Of a DNA stretch of 64,000 nt, positions 28,273 through 37,769 are shown one piece after another. A program made the position numbers and the translations under genes. The notes under the pieces were generated by a model, which had not been told where the DNA came from, did not search any database, and saw nothing but the letters and a program-made list of their open reading frames with translations. Each line of letters starts with the position of its first letter. Within the stretch, counting starts at the first letter, position 1. Source of the DNA: Asanoa ishikariensis (GTDB lineage: Bacteria > Actinomycetota > Actinomycetes > Mycobacteriales > Micromonosporaceae); NCBI RefSeq assembly GCF_900107455.1, contig NZ_FNQB01000004.1, forward strand, positions 692,193 through 756,192. The letters run 5' to 3'.

Positions 28273-29643
28273 TTAGCTCGCGGGGTCGTGCCAGCCGCCG
28301 TGGCTGGCGGTCAGGGCGCTCGCCTGGTCCGGGCCCCAGGTGCCGGGCGCGTAGGGGAGTGGTGCCGACGACTCGTCGATGATCGGCTCGACGACCGCCC
28401 ACGCCGCTTCCACGCCCTGCTCGGTGGTGAACAGCGACGCGTCGCCCATCAGGGCGTCGCCCAGCAGCCGCTCGTACGGCGGCAGGTCCGCCGACGCCGG
28501 CCGGTCCATCGCGGCGAGCTCGACGGCGGTGCCGCGCATGGCCTCGCCCTGGGCCTTGACCATGACGCCGAGGCAGATCGCGCCGTCCGGGCCGAGCTTG
28601 AACCGCACGTAGTTCGGCGGCTGGTCACGGTCGGTCGAGGCCAACGCCGCCGGTGGCCGGCGCAGCCGGACCACGACCTCAGTCGCCGTGACCGGCAGCT
28701 CCTTGCCCGCCCGGATGAAGAACGGCACTCCGGCCCACCGCCACGTGTCGACGTGGGCGCGCAGCGCGACGAAGGTCTCCACAGTGGAGTCGGGTGCCAC
28801 GCCGTCTACGGACAGGTAACCGGAGAACTGGCCGCGGACCACGTCGTTGTGGCGCAGCGGCGGCATCGCCCGGAGCACCTTGGTCTTCTCGACCCGGATG
28901 TCCTGGTGGCCGTACCCGCCGGGTGGCTCCATCGCCACCAGGCTCAGCACCTGGAGGAGGTGGTTCTGCACGACGTCGCGGACCACACCGGTCTTGTCGT
29001 AGAAGGCGCCCCGGTCGCTGACGCCGAACGTCTCCGCCATCGTGATCTGCACGGAGTCCACGTAGAAGCGGTTCCAGAACGGCTCGAGCAGGGCGTTGGC
29101 GAAGCGGAAGTAGAGCAGTCCCAGGACGGCGTCCTTGCCGAGGAAGTGGTCGATCCGGTAGATCGCGTCCTCGGGGAAGATCCCGCTCAGGAGCGTGTTC
29201 AGCTCGCGCGCCTCGGCCAGGTCGCGACCGAACGGCTTCTCCACGACCACCCGGCCGCCGGTCGCGCAGCCGGACTCGTGGAGCGCCGTCGCGACCGTGC
29301 CGAACATCGCCGGTGGGATGGCCAGGTAGAACAGGGGCGCCTTGGCGGATCCCAACTCCGTCTTCAGCGCCTGGAACGTGGCAGGGTCGCGATAGTCGCC
29401 GTCGACGTACCGGAGCCGGTCGACGAGGCGCCCCAAGGTCGCCTCGTCGGTGACACCCGCGTCCGCGAGGCTGGCGCGGGCACGCTGGGCCAACTGGTCC
29501 CGGTTCCAGCCGGCCTTCGCGACCCCGATCACCGGCATGTCCAGCCGGCCCTGGGACGTCAGGCCCGCGAGGGCAGGGAAGATCTGCTTGTACGCGAGGT
29601 CGCCGGTGGCGCCGAAGAAGACCAGAGCGTCCGCTGTGCCCAC
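28273..29643 (-). CDS. zwf: Glucose-6-phosphate dehydrogenase
   Basis: Oxidises glucose 6-phosphate with NADP+ (or NAD+) at the entry of the pentose phosphate pathway. 456 residues. The coenzyme motif is [11 protein letters not shown] (residues 11-21) and the substrate site is [11 protein letters not shown], with the conserved Lys and catalytic His region. GTG start with GGAGGAG upstream. It follows pgi by 82 bases on the same strand, so both use glucose 6-phosphate from one transcript. At 456 residues it belongs to the shorter variants of the family. Confidence 0.93.
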   Translation of the reverse strand: MGTADALVFFGATGDLAYKQIFPALAGLTSQGRLDMPVIGVAKAGWNRDQLAQRARASLADAGVTDEATLGRLVDRLRYVDGDYRDPATFQALKTELGSAKAPLFYLAIPPAMFGTVATALHESGCATGGRVVVEKPFGRDLAEARELNTLLSGIFPEDAIYRIDHFLGKDAVLGLLYFRFANALLEPFWNRFYVDSVQITMAETFGVSDRGAFYDKTGVVRDVVQNHLLQVLSLVAMEPPGGYGHQDIRVEKTKVLRAMPPLRHNDVVRGQFSGYLSVDGVAPDSTVETFVALRAHVDTWRWAGVPFFIRAGKELPVTATEVVVRLRRPPAALASTDRDQPPNYVRFKLGPDGAICLGVMVKAQGEAMRGTAVELAAMDRPASADLPPYERLLGDALMGDASLFTTEQGVEAAWAVVEPIIDESSAPLPYAPGTWGPDQASALTASHGGWHDPAS

Positions 29644-29725
29644 CCGCGCTCCTCCTCGCCCCCCGCCGACCGAGTCACGCTCATTCTCGCCCGCACGGGG
29701 GGCGCCGCGGCGCCGTTTGGGCCGA

Positions 29726-31345
29726 TCAGCCCTTCAGCGCGAGGTAGCGGCGGATCAGCTCCCGGGTCGACGAGTCGTGCTCGGGGTTCGGAGCCGCGGC
29801 GCCGGTCAGCTCCGGAATGATCTTGGCTGCGAGCACCTTGCCGAGCTCGACGCCCCACTGGTCGAAGGAGTCGATGCCCCAGATCGTGCCCTGGGTGAAG
29901 ACGCTGTGCTCGTAGAGCGCCACCAGGGCGCCGAGCACCCGCGGCGTGAGCCGCTCCGCCAGCAGCACGTTGCTCGGCCGGTTGCCCTCCATGACCCGGT
30001 GCGGCACGACGTCGGCCGCGGTGCCCTCGGCCCGTACCTCCTCCTCGGTCTTGCCGAAGGCCAACGCCTGCGCCTGTGCGAACACGTTGGACGAGAGCAG
30101 GTCGTGGTGGTCGCGGAGCGGGTTGAGGGTCTGGCCGAACCCGATCAGGTCGACCGGGATGAGCCGGGTGCCCTGGTGGAGAAGCTGGTAGAAGCTGTGC
30201 TGGCCGTTGGTGCCCGGCTCGCCCCAGTAGACGGGGCCGGTGTCGTAGTCGATCGGGCGGCCGTCGCGGGTGACGTGCTTGCCGTTGGACTCCATGGTGA
30301 GCTGCTGCAGGTAGGCCGGGAAGCGCTTGAGATATTGCTCGTACGGCATCACGCCGACGCTCTGCACGTTGAAGAAGTTCACGTACCAGACGGTCAGCAG
30401 GCCCATCAGCGCCGGCAGGTTCTCGCCCAGCGGTGCGGTGCGGAAGTGCTCGTCCATCTCGTGGAACCCGGCCAGCAGCTCGGCGAAGCCCTCCGGCCCG
30501 ACGGCGAGCATCGTGGACAGACCGATCGCGGAGTCCATCGAGTAGCGACCGCCGACCCAGTCCCAGAAGCCGAACATGTTGGCGGTGTCGATGCCGAACT
30601 CGGCGACCCGGTCGGCGTTGGTGGACACCGCGACGAAGTGCTTGGCGACCGCGGCCTCGTCGCCGAGCTGGCCGACCACCCAGTCGCGGGCGGAGTGGGC
30701 GTTGGTCAGGGTCTCCAGCGTGCCGAAGGTCTTGGAGGAGATGATGAACAGCGTCTCCTCGGCGTTCAGGTCGCGGGTCGCCTCCACGAAGTCGGTGGAG
30801 TCCACGTTGGACACGAACCGGAACGTCAGGTCGCGCTGGGTGTAGTGGCGCAACGCCTCGTACGCCATCACCGGTCCGAGGTCCGAGCCGCCGATGCCCA
30901 CGTTGACGATGGCGCGGATGGGCTTGCCGGTGTGCCCGCGCCACTGCCCGGAGCGGATCCGGTCGGCGAACGCGGCCATCCGGTCGAGCTCCCCGTGCAC
31001 CTGCGCGACCACGTCGACCCCGTCGACCACGAGGGGGGCGGTCTTCGGCATCCGCAGCGCCACGTGCAGCACGGAGCGGTGCTCGGAGGTGTTGATCGGC
31101 GCGCCGGAGAACATCAGGTCGCGCTGCTCTTCGAGCTCGCACTCGCGGGCGAGCTGGACCAGCAGCCGCAGCGTCTCGTCGGTCACGCGGTTCTTGGAGT
31201 AGTCGAGGTAGAGCCCGGCGGCCTCGGCGCTCAGTCGTTCCCCGCGCGACGGGTCCTCCGCGAAAAGCTCTCGCAGATGCTTCCCGCCGATCTCGGCGTG
31301 GTGTGCGGCGAGGGCCTTCCAGGCGGCGCGCTCACGCAGCGACAT
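29726..31345 (-). CDS. pgi: Glucose-6-phosphate isomerase
   Basis: Interconverts glucose 6-phosphate and fructose 6-phosphate. 539 residues. Signatures include [33 protein letters not shown], the second PGI signature GYxQ-type region and [13 protein letters not shown] near the C-terminus. The start [12 protein letters not shown] follows a GGAGG-type site. It pairs with zwf, so carbon can be directed to glycolysis or the pentose phosphate route. Confidence 0.95.
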   Translation of the reverse strand: MSLRERAAWKALAAHHAEIGGKHLRELFAEDPSRGERLSAEAAGLYLDYSKNRVTDETLRLLVQLARECELEEQRDLMFSGAPINTSEHRSVLHVALRMPKTAPLVVDGVDVVAQVHGELDRMAAFADRIRSGQWRGHTGKPIRAIVNVGIGGSDLGPVMAYEALRHYTQRDLTFRFVSNVDSTDFVEATRDLNAEETLFIISSKTFGTLETLTNAHSARDWVVGQLGDEAAVAKHFVAVSTNADRVAEFGIDTANMFGFWDWVGGRYSMDSAIGLSTMLAVGPEGFAELLAGFHEMDEHFRTAPLGENLPALMGLLTVWYVNFFNVQSVGVMPYEQYLKRFPAYLQQLTMESNGKHVTRDGRPIDYDTGPVYWGEPGTNGQHSFYQLLHQGTRLIPVDLIGFGQTLNPLRDHHDLLSSNVFAQAQALAFGKTEEEVRAEGTAADVVPHRVMEGNRPSNVLLAERLTPRVLGALVALYEHSVFTQGTIWGIDSFDQWGVELGKVLAAKIIPELTGAAAPNPEHDSSTRELIRRYLALKG

Positions 31346-31411
31346 GCTTCCTCCAACAGGGTCCGATTCACCCCAGATGTTACCGGCCGTCAGCCGATAG
31401 GATCACGGATC

Positions 31412-32068
31412 ATGGTCGTGCTCACGTTGCCGTTCCGCGGCACCTGGCTGGCCCGCAACAGCCCGGCGCGCCGGGTGCCGAGCCACGGCACCGACCTGTT
31501 CGCCACGACGTACGCTATGGACTTCATCGCTGTCCGTAACCGCCGCACGGCCCACGTCCGCGACTGGCGCGCGCTGGTCGGCACCGAGCCGGTGGAGCGG
31601 TTCTTCGCCTTCGACGAGCCCGTCCTCGCGCCGGCGGCCGGCCGGGTGGTGGCGGTCTTCGACGGCCGGTCCGACGAGGAGGCCCGCCGGTCGCTGGTGG
31701 CCAAGGTGCCCTACCTGCTGACCCAGGCGCGGCGGGCGCGGGCCGGCGCCGGCGCGATCGCCGGCAACCACGTGGTGCTCGAGGTCGACGGCGGCCACGT
31801 GCTGCTGGCCCACCTGCGTAAGGGCTCGCTGCGGGTGAGGGTCGACGACGTGGTCGCGGCCGGCGATGAGCTCGGGTCCTGCGGCAACTCCGGCAACTCC
31901 ACCCAGCCGCACGTACACATCCAGGTGATGGACGGACCCGACGCGTACATCGCCCGCGGGCTGCCCATCGCCTTCCGGTCCTACCGTGCCTGGCGGCGCC
32001 GCGGCGCGCGACCGGTCGACGTGGCGGAAGGCATCCCCAACGAGCGCGAGGTCGTCGAGGCGCTATGA
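31412..32068 (+). CDS. M23 family (LytM-like) metallopeptidase domain protein
   Basis: 218 residues, no signal peptide, so the protein may be cytoplasmic. Motifs are SHGTDLFATTYAMDF (the first His and the Asp), GNHVVLEVDGGHVLLAHL and QPHVHIQVMDG with the HxH pair. These are the zinc ligands and substrate residues of M23 enzymes that cut peptidoglycan cross-links, but the lack of export makes another peptide or regulatory role possible. Divergent from pgi; followed by a repeat hairpin. Confidence 0.75.
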   Translation: MVVLTLPFRGTWLARNSPARRVPSHGTDLFATTYAMDFIAVRNRRTAHVRDWRALVGTEPVERFFAFDEPVLAPAAGRVVAVFDGRSDEEARRSLVAKVPYLLTQARRARAGAGAIAGNHVVLEVDGGHVLLAHLRKGSLRVRVDDVVAAGDELGSCGNSGNSTQPHVHIQVMDGPDAYIARGLPIAFRSYRAWRRRGARPVDVAEGIPNEREVVEAL

Positions 32069-32079
32069 CGCCCGCTGTT

Positions 32080-32128
32080 AAGAAGGGTCCCTTGCGCTGC
32101 GGAAAGCGTTAACAAGGGACCCTTTCTT
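32080..32128. repeat. AAGnAGGGTCCCTT-type hairpin, copy 1
   Basis: Arm AAGAAGGGTCCCTTG (32080-32094) pairs with CAAGGGACCCTTTCTT (32113-32128) with one bulged base, 11 bases after the M23 stop. It shares its core with the hairpin at 53703-53746. It is probably both a terminator and a dispersed genomic repeat. Confidence 0.75.
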
Positions 32129-32145
32129 GGCCAAGAATCGGGTGT

Positions 32146-32868
32146 ATGGCAGAGCTGGCTGGTCAGACCGTCGTCGTGATCGGCGGGAGTGCGGGCATCG
32201 GCCTGGAGACCGCCCGCCGGGCCGCCGCCGAGGGCGCCGACGTGGTGATCGCCGGCCGTGATCCGGGCCGGCTGGAGCGGGCCGCCCGTGAGGTCGGGTC
32301 GCAGCGCACCGCGGCCTTCGACGCCACCGACCCGGCTGCGCTGGCCGCGTTCTTCCACGACCTGCCGGATCCGTTCGACCACGTGCTGGTCACCGCCGGC
32401 GGTCCGCGCTACGGCCCCATGCTGGAGATGGCGCCCGCCGACGTGAGCCGGGCGCTCAGCGACCACGTGCTGGTGGCCATCGAGGTCGCGCGCAACGCAG
32501 TCCCTAGGATGCGGCCGGGCGGCTCGCTGCTGTTCATGGGCGGCACCGGCGGCCGGAAGATCAGCCGTGAGCTCGGCATCGCGTCGGCGGCCACGGCGGT
32601 GCTGCCGCCGTTCGTCGCCGCTCTCGCGCTGGAGATCGCGCCCGTGCGGGCCAACCTCATCGCGGCCGGGTTCGTCGACACCCCGCTGTCGGCCACGCTG
32701 CTCGGTGACCAGCTCGACGCGCGCCGGGCCGAGCTGCGGGCGACCCTGCCGATCGGCCGCGTGGTCGGCCCGGCCGACGTCGCCGCGCTCGCCGTGCACC
32801 TCATGGCCAACACCGCCCTGACGGGAGCGACCTACGACATCGACGGCGGCCAGCAGTTCGTCAGCTGA
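32146..32868 (+). CDS. Short-chain dehydrogenase-like protein without the usual Tyr-Lys pair
   Basis: 240 residues, classical SDR Rossmann fold: GGSAGIGLETARR nucleotide loop, TAGG in place of NNAG, and C-terminal DIDGGQQFVS. Where the catalytic YxxxK should be, the sequence is ELGIASAATAV, so both Tyr and Lys are absent. It may bind NAD(P)H without the normal reaction or use another residue. Start ATG at 32146. Confidence 0.78.
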   Translation: MAELAGQTVVVIGGSAGIGLETARRAAAEGADVVIAGRDPGRLERAAREVGSQRTAAFDATDPAALAAFFHDLPDPFDHVLVTAGGPRYGPMLEMAPADVSRALSDHVLVAIEVARNAVPRMRPGGSLLFMGGTGGRKISRELGIASAATAVLPPFVAALALEIAPVRANLIAAGFVDTPLSATLLGDQLDARRAELRATLPIGRVVGPADVAALAVHLMANTALTGATYDIDGGQQFVS

Positions 32869-32944
32869 AAAGTTGGACATTGCCTCGGCGGCTCACGCCC
32901 GGGATCGTGGTCGGCGACCTGTCGGTTCGTCGAGGGGTGCAGCC

Positions 32945-33598
32945 GTGAGTGCACACGTACCACCGATCGAGGTTGCCGGTTGGAAGGTCCTGGAGCCGTT
33001 GGCGGTGGTGTCGGCGTACTGCCGCGACCACGCCACCACACTGCGGCGCTACGACGGGCTAGCCGGTGAGCAGGAGACACTGACGCCCGACGTCGTGCGG
33101 GCGAGCTGGCTGCTGAACAGCCGGATCAGCTACGCACAGCAGCGGTGGCTGCTCGACCGGTCGCCCGACGCACCGTGGCACCACGTGGCCGCCGGGGCGC
33201 TGCTGCGTGACGCCGACCCGGAGGTGGCGGGCGGCGACTACGACAACGCGGAGCGGCTGTACGCGCACTTCTACCGCGACCGGCCACGGGGCGTCGACCA
33301 CGCGAAGATCAGCAAGTGCCTGCATCTGACCCGGCCCGGGCTCTTTCCGATCCTCGACCGCCGGATGCTGCGGCTCTATCACCTGCCGGCCCGGCTGGCG
33401 GCGCGGGACCTCGAAGACGCGCGGCGCGACAAGCGGGCCGTGCGGCGCGCCTACTGGGCCGCGATCCGGCTCGACCTGCTCCAGGCCGAGGAGGCCCTGG
33501 CGGCCCTGCGGACAGCGCTGCGGGAGACCGGGGACGGCGGGCAGCTCAGCGACGTCCGGCTGCTCGACATCCTGGCCTGGTCGGTGGTTCGTCACTGA
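32945..33598 (+). CDS. DUF6308 family protein
   Basis: 217 residues from the GTG at 32945, preceded by GAGGGGTG. It is rich in Arg and Trp/Tyr. KISKCLHLTRPGLFPILDRRM matches the DUF6308 core, helical and nucleotidyltransferase-like or nucleic-acid-binding in appearance. No function is known. Convergent with the LysR gene, overlapping by seven bases. Confidence 0.65.
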   Translation: MSAHVPPIEVAGWKVLEPLAVVSAYCRDHATTLRRYDGLAGEQETLTPDVVRASWLLNSRISYAQQRWLLDRSPDAPWHHVAAGALLRDADPEVAGGDYDNAERLYAHFYRDRPRGVDHAKISKCLHLTRPGLFPILDRRMLRLYHLPARLAARDLEDARRDKRAVRRAYWAAIRLDLLQAEEALAALRTALRETGDGGQLSDVRLLDILAWSVVRH

Positions 33599-34497
33599 AG
33601 GTCTCGCACCACGTCGTGCAGGAGGTGCAGGAACGCGTCGACCAGCGGCGTGGGGGTGGTGTCGGTGAGGGTCGCCGCGTAGATCCGCCGATGCAGGCCA
33701 CCCCGCGCCAGTTCGCGGTGGACGGTGCCCGGCGCGAGGCCGAGCGTCAGCCGCGACACCAGGGCGACGCCGATGCCGGTGCCGACCAGGGCCTGGGCCA
33801 CGTCGTACGACGCCGTCTGGAACCGCACCCGCGGGGTGAACCCGGCGGCGGCCGTGGCGCGGTCGAACTGGGCCCGGGCCGCGTGCCCGGCGATGATCGT
33901 GACCCAGGCCTCGTCGCGGAGCCGTTCGAGTCGCAGCGGCCCGGTGCCGGCGGCCAGCGGGTGGTCCTCGGGCAGCACCACGACCATCGGGTCGGTCAGC
34001 AGCGGGTGCAGCCGGACGTGCTCGGGCGCCGTCAGCACCTCGTCCCAGGCGGCGATCACCGCGAGGTCGAGGTCGCCGGCCGCGACCAGGGGGATGCCCT
34101 CCTCGGAGCCGATGTCGACGACGGAGAGGTCGGCGTCGGGGTGCCGGTGCCGCAGGGCGGTCAGCGCCGGCGGCAGCAGCCGCAGCGCGGCGGCCTGGAA
34201 CCCGCCGATCCGCAGCCGCAGCGACAGCTCGCCGAGCAGCGCCGCCAGCCCCGCGCCGGCCTCCCGGGTCTGCTCGTCGATCACCTGGCCGTGCGCCGCG
34301 AGCAGGGCGCCGGCCGACGTCAGTGACGCACCCCGGGGGCCGCGCCGCACCAGCGAGGCGCCGCAGGCCCGCTCCGTCCGGGCGACCTGCTGAGTCACGG
34401 CGGCCGCGGTGATCCCGAGGGCGCCCGCCGCGGCCGACAGCGAGCCGTGCCGGTCGATCAGGGCGAGCAGCCGGAGCTGCCCCGGATCCAGGCGCAT
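33592..34497 (-). CDS. LysR family regulator (LysG/ArgP-like)
   Basis: 301 residues. The helix-turn-helix is LALIDRHGSLSAAAGALGITAAAVTQQVARTE, with the LysG/ArgP-like GITAAAVTQQ sequence. The substrate-binding domain follows. It is divergent from a LysE-family exporter gene with a 71-base gap; LysG activates LysE in other actinobacteria, so this is probably the regulator of that exporter. In the gap, GCAATCTTACTGC (about 34502-34514) is an imperfect inverted repeat that could be its binding site. Confidence 0.85.
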   Translation of the reverse strand: MRLDPGQLRLLALIDRHGSLSAAAGALGITAAAVTQQVARTERACGASLVRRGPRGASLTSAGALLAAHGQVIDEQTREAGAGLAALLGELSLRLRIGGFQAAALRLLPPALTALRHRHPDADLSVVDIGSEEGIPLVAAGDLDLAVIAAWDEVLTAPEHVRLHPLLTDPMVVVLPEDHPLAAGTGPLRLERLRDEAWVTIIAGHAARAQFDRATAAAGFTPRVRFQTASYDVAQALVGTGIGVALVSRLTLGLAPGTVHRELARGGLHRRIYAATLTDTTPTPLVDAFLHLLHDVVRDLQ

Positions 34498-34568
34498 TAA
34501 GCAATCTTACTGCTGAGCCATGGAACCTTTACTTCTGTTGAGGCGTGCGCTGGCGGCAACCTGAAGGC

Positions 34569-35186
34569 ATGCCGACCCGCGTGCCCGTCTTCGTCGTCAC
34601 CACCTGGCTGCTCGCGATGCTGCCCGGCGCGGGCCAGGCGCTGATGCTCCGGCAGACCATCGAGGGCGGTCGCCGCCGCGCCTGGGCCAGCGTGGCCGGC
34701 ACCTGCACCGGGCTGGTGGTCTGGACCACGGCCGCGGCGGCCGGGCTCTCCGCGGTGCTGCTGGCCAACCCGCACGCGTACGCCGGCGTCCGGATCGCGG
34801 GCGGCGTGCTGCTCGCGGGCCTCGGCGTGAGCACCCTGTGGAGCCTGCGCCGACCGGTCGCGGCCAGTCTCGTCGCCGCGCCCACGACCGGTTACGGCCG
34901 CGCGTTCGCGGCCGGTCTCGCGACGAACCTGGGCAACCCGAAGGCCGGCGTCTTCGCGATCTCGCTGCTGCCACAGTTCCTCACCGACGAGGGTCCTGTC
35001 TTCCTCTCCAGCGTCGGCCTCGGTGTGCTCTGGGCGCTCGTCACCGGTGCCTGGTACCTGCTGTTCACCTGGGCCGTCGACCGAGGCCGCGCGCTCGTCG
35101 CCCGCCCGGCGATGCATTGGCGCCTCCAGGTGGTCACCGGCTGCACCCTGATCTGCATCGGCGCCGCAGTGGCAACGGGTCTCTAG
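34569..35186 (+). CDS. LysE family amino acid exporter
   Basis: 205 residues with about six membrane segments. PGAGQALMLRQTIEGGRRRA at the N-terminus and TNLGNPKAGVFAISLLPQF are the LysE/RhtB hallmarks. The ATG at 34569 is close to GAAGG. It exports amino acids or related small molecules; the specific substrate is not evident. Confidence 0.85.
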   Translation: MPTRVPVFVVTTWLLAMLPGAGQALMLRQTIEGGRRRAWASVAGTCTGLVVWTTAAAAGLSAVLLANPHAYAGVRIAGGVLLAGLGVSTLWSLRRPVAASLVAAPTTGYGRAFAAGLATNLGNPKAGVFAISLLPQFLTDEGPVFLSSVGLGVLWALVTGAWYLLFTWAVDRGRALVARPAMHWRLQVVTGCTLICIGAAVATGL

Positions 35187-35243
35187 AAATCGACGGCGAT
35201 CACTAATAGTATTCGTGCGGATACCGTCCGAAGGGAGATCGCT

Positions 35244-35636
35244 GTGTCGCTCACCGTCTCGCCCCACCTGCTCGCCGAAGCCGAACGAGGTGAGGTGGCG
35301 GCCGCCGACTTCGTCGCGTGCGTCCGCTCGTCCTTGCCGTACGCCTGGGAGCTGATCAGTCGGGTGGTCGACGACCTGGCACACGGCGACGCGGACTTCG
35401 CCGACAACGTCATTCCGCCACCGTCCGAACAGGAGCGTGGGCAACTGTTGCGCGCGCTGGCCAGCGACGCCATCCGCAGCGGCCTGGAGCAGCACTTCGG
35501 CGTGAAGCTGGCGTTCCAGAACTGCCACCGCGTCGCCGCGTTCCGCCCGTCGGCGGTCGGCGGTGAGAGATACCGGCGGTTCACCTCGGCGCGCGGCCAG
35601 CTCCTCAACCAGTCGCCCGAGCTGCGTGACTGCTGA
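35244..35636 (+). CDS. SCO5389 family protein
   Basis: 130 residues. The sequence (SLPYAWELISRVVDDL, LRALASDAIRSGLEQHFGVKLAFQNCHR, RGQLLNQSPELRDC) matches the actinobacterial SCO5389 family in length and ends. It is Cys-containing and soluble; no function is established. GTG start with AAGGGAG upstream. Its last codons overlap the luciferase-like gene. Confidence 0.82.
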   Translation: MSLTVSPHLLAEAERGEVAAADFVACVRSSLPYAWELISRVVDDLAHGDADFADNVIPPPSEQERGQLLRALASDAIRSGLEQHFGVKLAFQNCHRVAAFRPSAVGGERYRRFTSARGQLLNQSPELRDC

Positions 35637-36618
35637 GCCGCAGACCCACCTCTTCCTGCTCGCGGGGCGTGTCCCCGGCACCAGCCACGCGGAGACCCTG
35701 GCCTCGGCGGTCAGCTACGCGCTGGCCGCCGAGCGGCTGGGGTTCGCCGGTGTCGCTCTGGCCGAACACCATTTCATCTCGTACGGGACGTGCCCGTCCG
35801 CGATCGCCCTCGCCGCGAACCTGTTGGGTGCGACCAGCCGGATCCGGGTCGGCACGGCCGCCTGCGTGCTGTCGACCCGGCACCCGGTGGCGCTCGCGGA
35901 GGAGGCGGTGCTGCTCGACGAGGTCTCCGGCGGGCGGTTCGCACTCGGCGTCGCCCGCGGCGGCCCGTGGGTCGACCTGGAGGTGTTCGGCACGGGCCTG
36001 GACCGCTTCACCACCGGCTTCCCGGAGTCGCTCGACCTGCTGCTGGCCTGGCTCTCCGGCGCACCGAGGGTCGGCGCCGACGGCCCGCTGTTCCGGTTCC
36101 GCCCGGTCGCCGTCGTGCCCCGGCCACGCCGTCCCCTGCCGGTGTGGGTCGCGGCGACCTCACCCTCCACGGTGGAGGCGGCGGCCGCCCGCGGGCTGCC
36201 GGTGCTGCTCGGGATGCACGCCTCCGACGCGGAGCACGCGGACCTGCTGGGTCGCTACCGCCGGGTCGCGGCCGCGCACGGGCACGACCCGGCCCTCGCG
36301 CCGCACGCCAGCGCACATCTCGCCCAGGTCGGCGCGGACGCCGCCGCGCTCGTGCGCACCCGGCTGCCGGCGCTGCTGGCCGGCACCCGGGAGTACGTGC
36401 GGGTCGACGGTTCACCGCCCGCGCACCGGGACCTCGCCGCGTACACCGAGCACCTGATCCAGATCGGTGCCGTGGGTGACGCGGCGGAGGTCCGGCGCCG
36501 GCTCGCCGCCTCGGCCGCCGCCACCGGCGTACACCATCAGCTCCTCATGGTGGAGGCGGCGGGGACGCGGCCGGAGGTGACCGCGAACATCGAGGCCCTC
36601 GCGGCGGCCCTGGGCTAG
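35626..36618 (+). CDS. LLM class flavin-dependent oxidoreductase
   Basis: 330 residues, a luciferase-like (beta/alpha)8 barrel. LAEHHFISYGTCPSAIALAANLLGATSRIRVGTAACVL is the flavin/coenzyme F420 part and LLDEVSGGRFALGVARGG the next strand. It starts at a GTG inside the SCO5389-type gene, so they are coupled. Cofactor (FMN or F420) and substrate cannot be decided. Confidence 0.82.
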   Translation: MTAEPQTHLFLLAGRVPGTSHAETLASAVSYALAAERLGFAGVALAEHHFISYGTCPSAIALAANLLGATSRIRVGTAACVLSTRHPVALAEEAVLLDEVSGGRFALGVARGGPWVDLEVFGTGLDRFTTGFPESLDLLLAWLSGAPRVGADGPLFRFRPVAVVPRPRRPLPVWVAATSPSTVEAAAARGLPVLLGMHASDAEHADLLGRYRRVAAAHGHDPALAPHASAHLAQVGADAAALVRTRLPALLAGTREYVRVDGSPPAHRDLAAYTEHLIQIGAVGDAAEVRRRLAASAAATGVHHQLLMVEAAGTRPEVTANIEALAAALG

Positions 36619-37697
36619 TAGCGAACGGTGCTCTGCAGGAGCGGCGGGTAGACCTCGGACGAGCGGCCGTCCACCGTGGTGCCGGCGAACTGGAGCATCG
36701 CCTGCTGTGCGCCGTGCATCGGTGCCGGGTAGTCCAGGTCCGGTGTGGACACCTCGTCCAGCGTGCGCAGGTGCTCGTCGGTGAGGCGCACCGTCAGGCC
36801 CGCGAGGTTGTCCTCCAGGTGGCCCGCCTTGCGGGCGCCGATGATCGGGACGACGGTGCCTTCGCGGGCGCGCAGCCAGGCCAGCGACACCGCGGCCGCG
36901 GTGGTGCCCAGCTCGTCGGCGATCGCGGTGACCGCCTCGATCACGTCGTAGTCGGCGTCGCTCGGGCCGCCGACGTAGGCCGACCGGGCCGAGTCGGTGA
37001 CCTGACCGCCGCGCCGGTACTTGCCGGACAGGAAGCCGTTGCGCAGCGGGCTCCACGGCACCAGGGCCATGCCCTGGTCCAGGGCCAGCGGGCCGATCTC
37101 GCCCTCGACGGTGCGGGCCAGCAGCGAGTACTCGACCTGGAGCGCGACCAGCGGCGTCCAGCCCTTCAACTGCGCCATCGTCTGCGCCTGCGCGGTGACC
37201 CAGGCCGGCGTGTTCGAGAAGCCGACATAGCGGATCGTGCCTGCGCGGACCAGGTCGTCGAGCGTGCGCATGGTCTCGTCGATCGGGGTGTGCCGGTCCC
37301 AGTTGTGCATCCAGTACACGTCGAGGTGGTCGGTGCGCAGCCGGCGCAACGACTCGTGGAGCTGGGCGATGATCGAGCCGCGTCCGGCGCCGCCGCCGTT
37401 CGGGTCGCCGGGGAACATGTTGAAGAAGAACTTCGAGGCGAGTACGACGTGGTCGCGCAGCCCGGGCCGGGCGGCGAGGTAGTCGCCGAGGATCTTCTCC
37501 GAGTGGCCGTTGGTGTAGAAGTTGGCGGTGTCGACGAAGTTGCCGCCGCGCTCCAGGTAGGTCGCGAGGATCTTCTCCGACTCCGCGACGTCGCAGCCGG
37601 CCCCACCGGGGTCGCTGCCGAAGGTCATCGCGCCCAGCGCGAACGGGCTGACGCGGAGGCCGGATCGGCCGAGGGTCACGTAGTTGTCGAGTGCCAT
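36615..37697 (-). CDS. Aldo/keto reductase
   Basis: 360 residues, NADPH-dependent reductase of the Tas/YajO group. Catalytic tetrad: Asp (FVDTANFYTNG), Tyr (same segment), Lys (VLASKFFFNM) and His (YWMHNWD). The cofactor part is VPIIGARKAGHLEDNL. Convergent with the LLM gene, overlapping by four bases. Substrate unknown. Confidence 0.88.
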   Translation of the reverse strand: MALDNYVTLGRSGLRVSPFALGAMTFGSDPGGAGCDVAESEKILATYLERGGNFVDTANFYTNGHSEKILGDYLAARPGLRDHVVLASKFFFNMFPGDPNGGGAGRGSIIAQLHESLRRLRTDHLDVYWMHNWDRHTPIDETMRTLDDLVRAGTIRYVGFSNTPAWVTAQAQTMAQLKGWTPLVALQVEYSLLARTVEGEIGPLALDQGMALVPWSPLRNGFLSGKYRRGGQVTDSARSAYVGGPSDADYDVIEAVTAIADELGTTAAAVSLAWLRAREGTVVPIIGARKAGHLEDNLAGLTVRLTDEHLRTLDEVSTPDLDYPAPMHGAQQAMLQFAGTTVDGRSSEVYPPLLQSTVRY

Positions 37698-37769
37698 GCC
37701 TTCAGTTCACCGCCGTCACGGCGCCGGGCGTAGACCGTTAGGCGCGAGGTCTTGCCTGATCCTGCTTTT

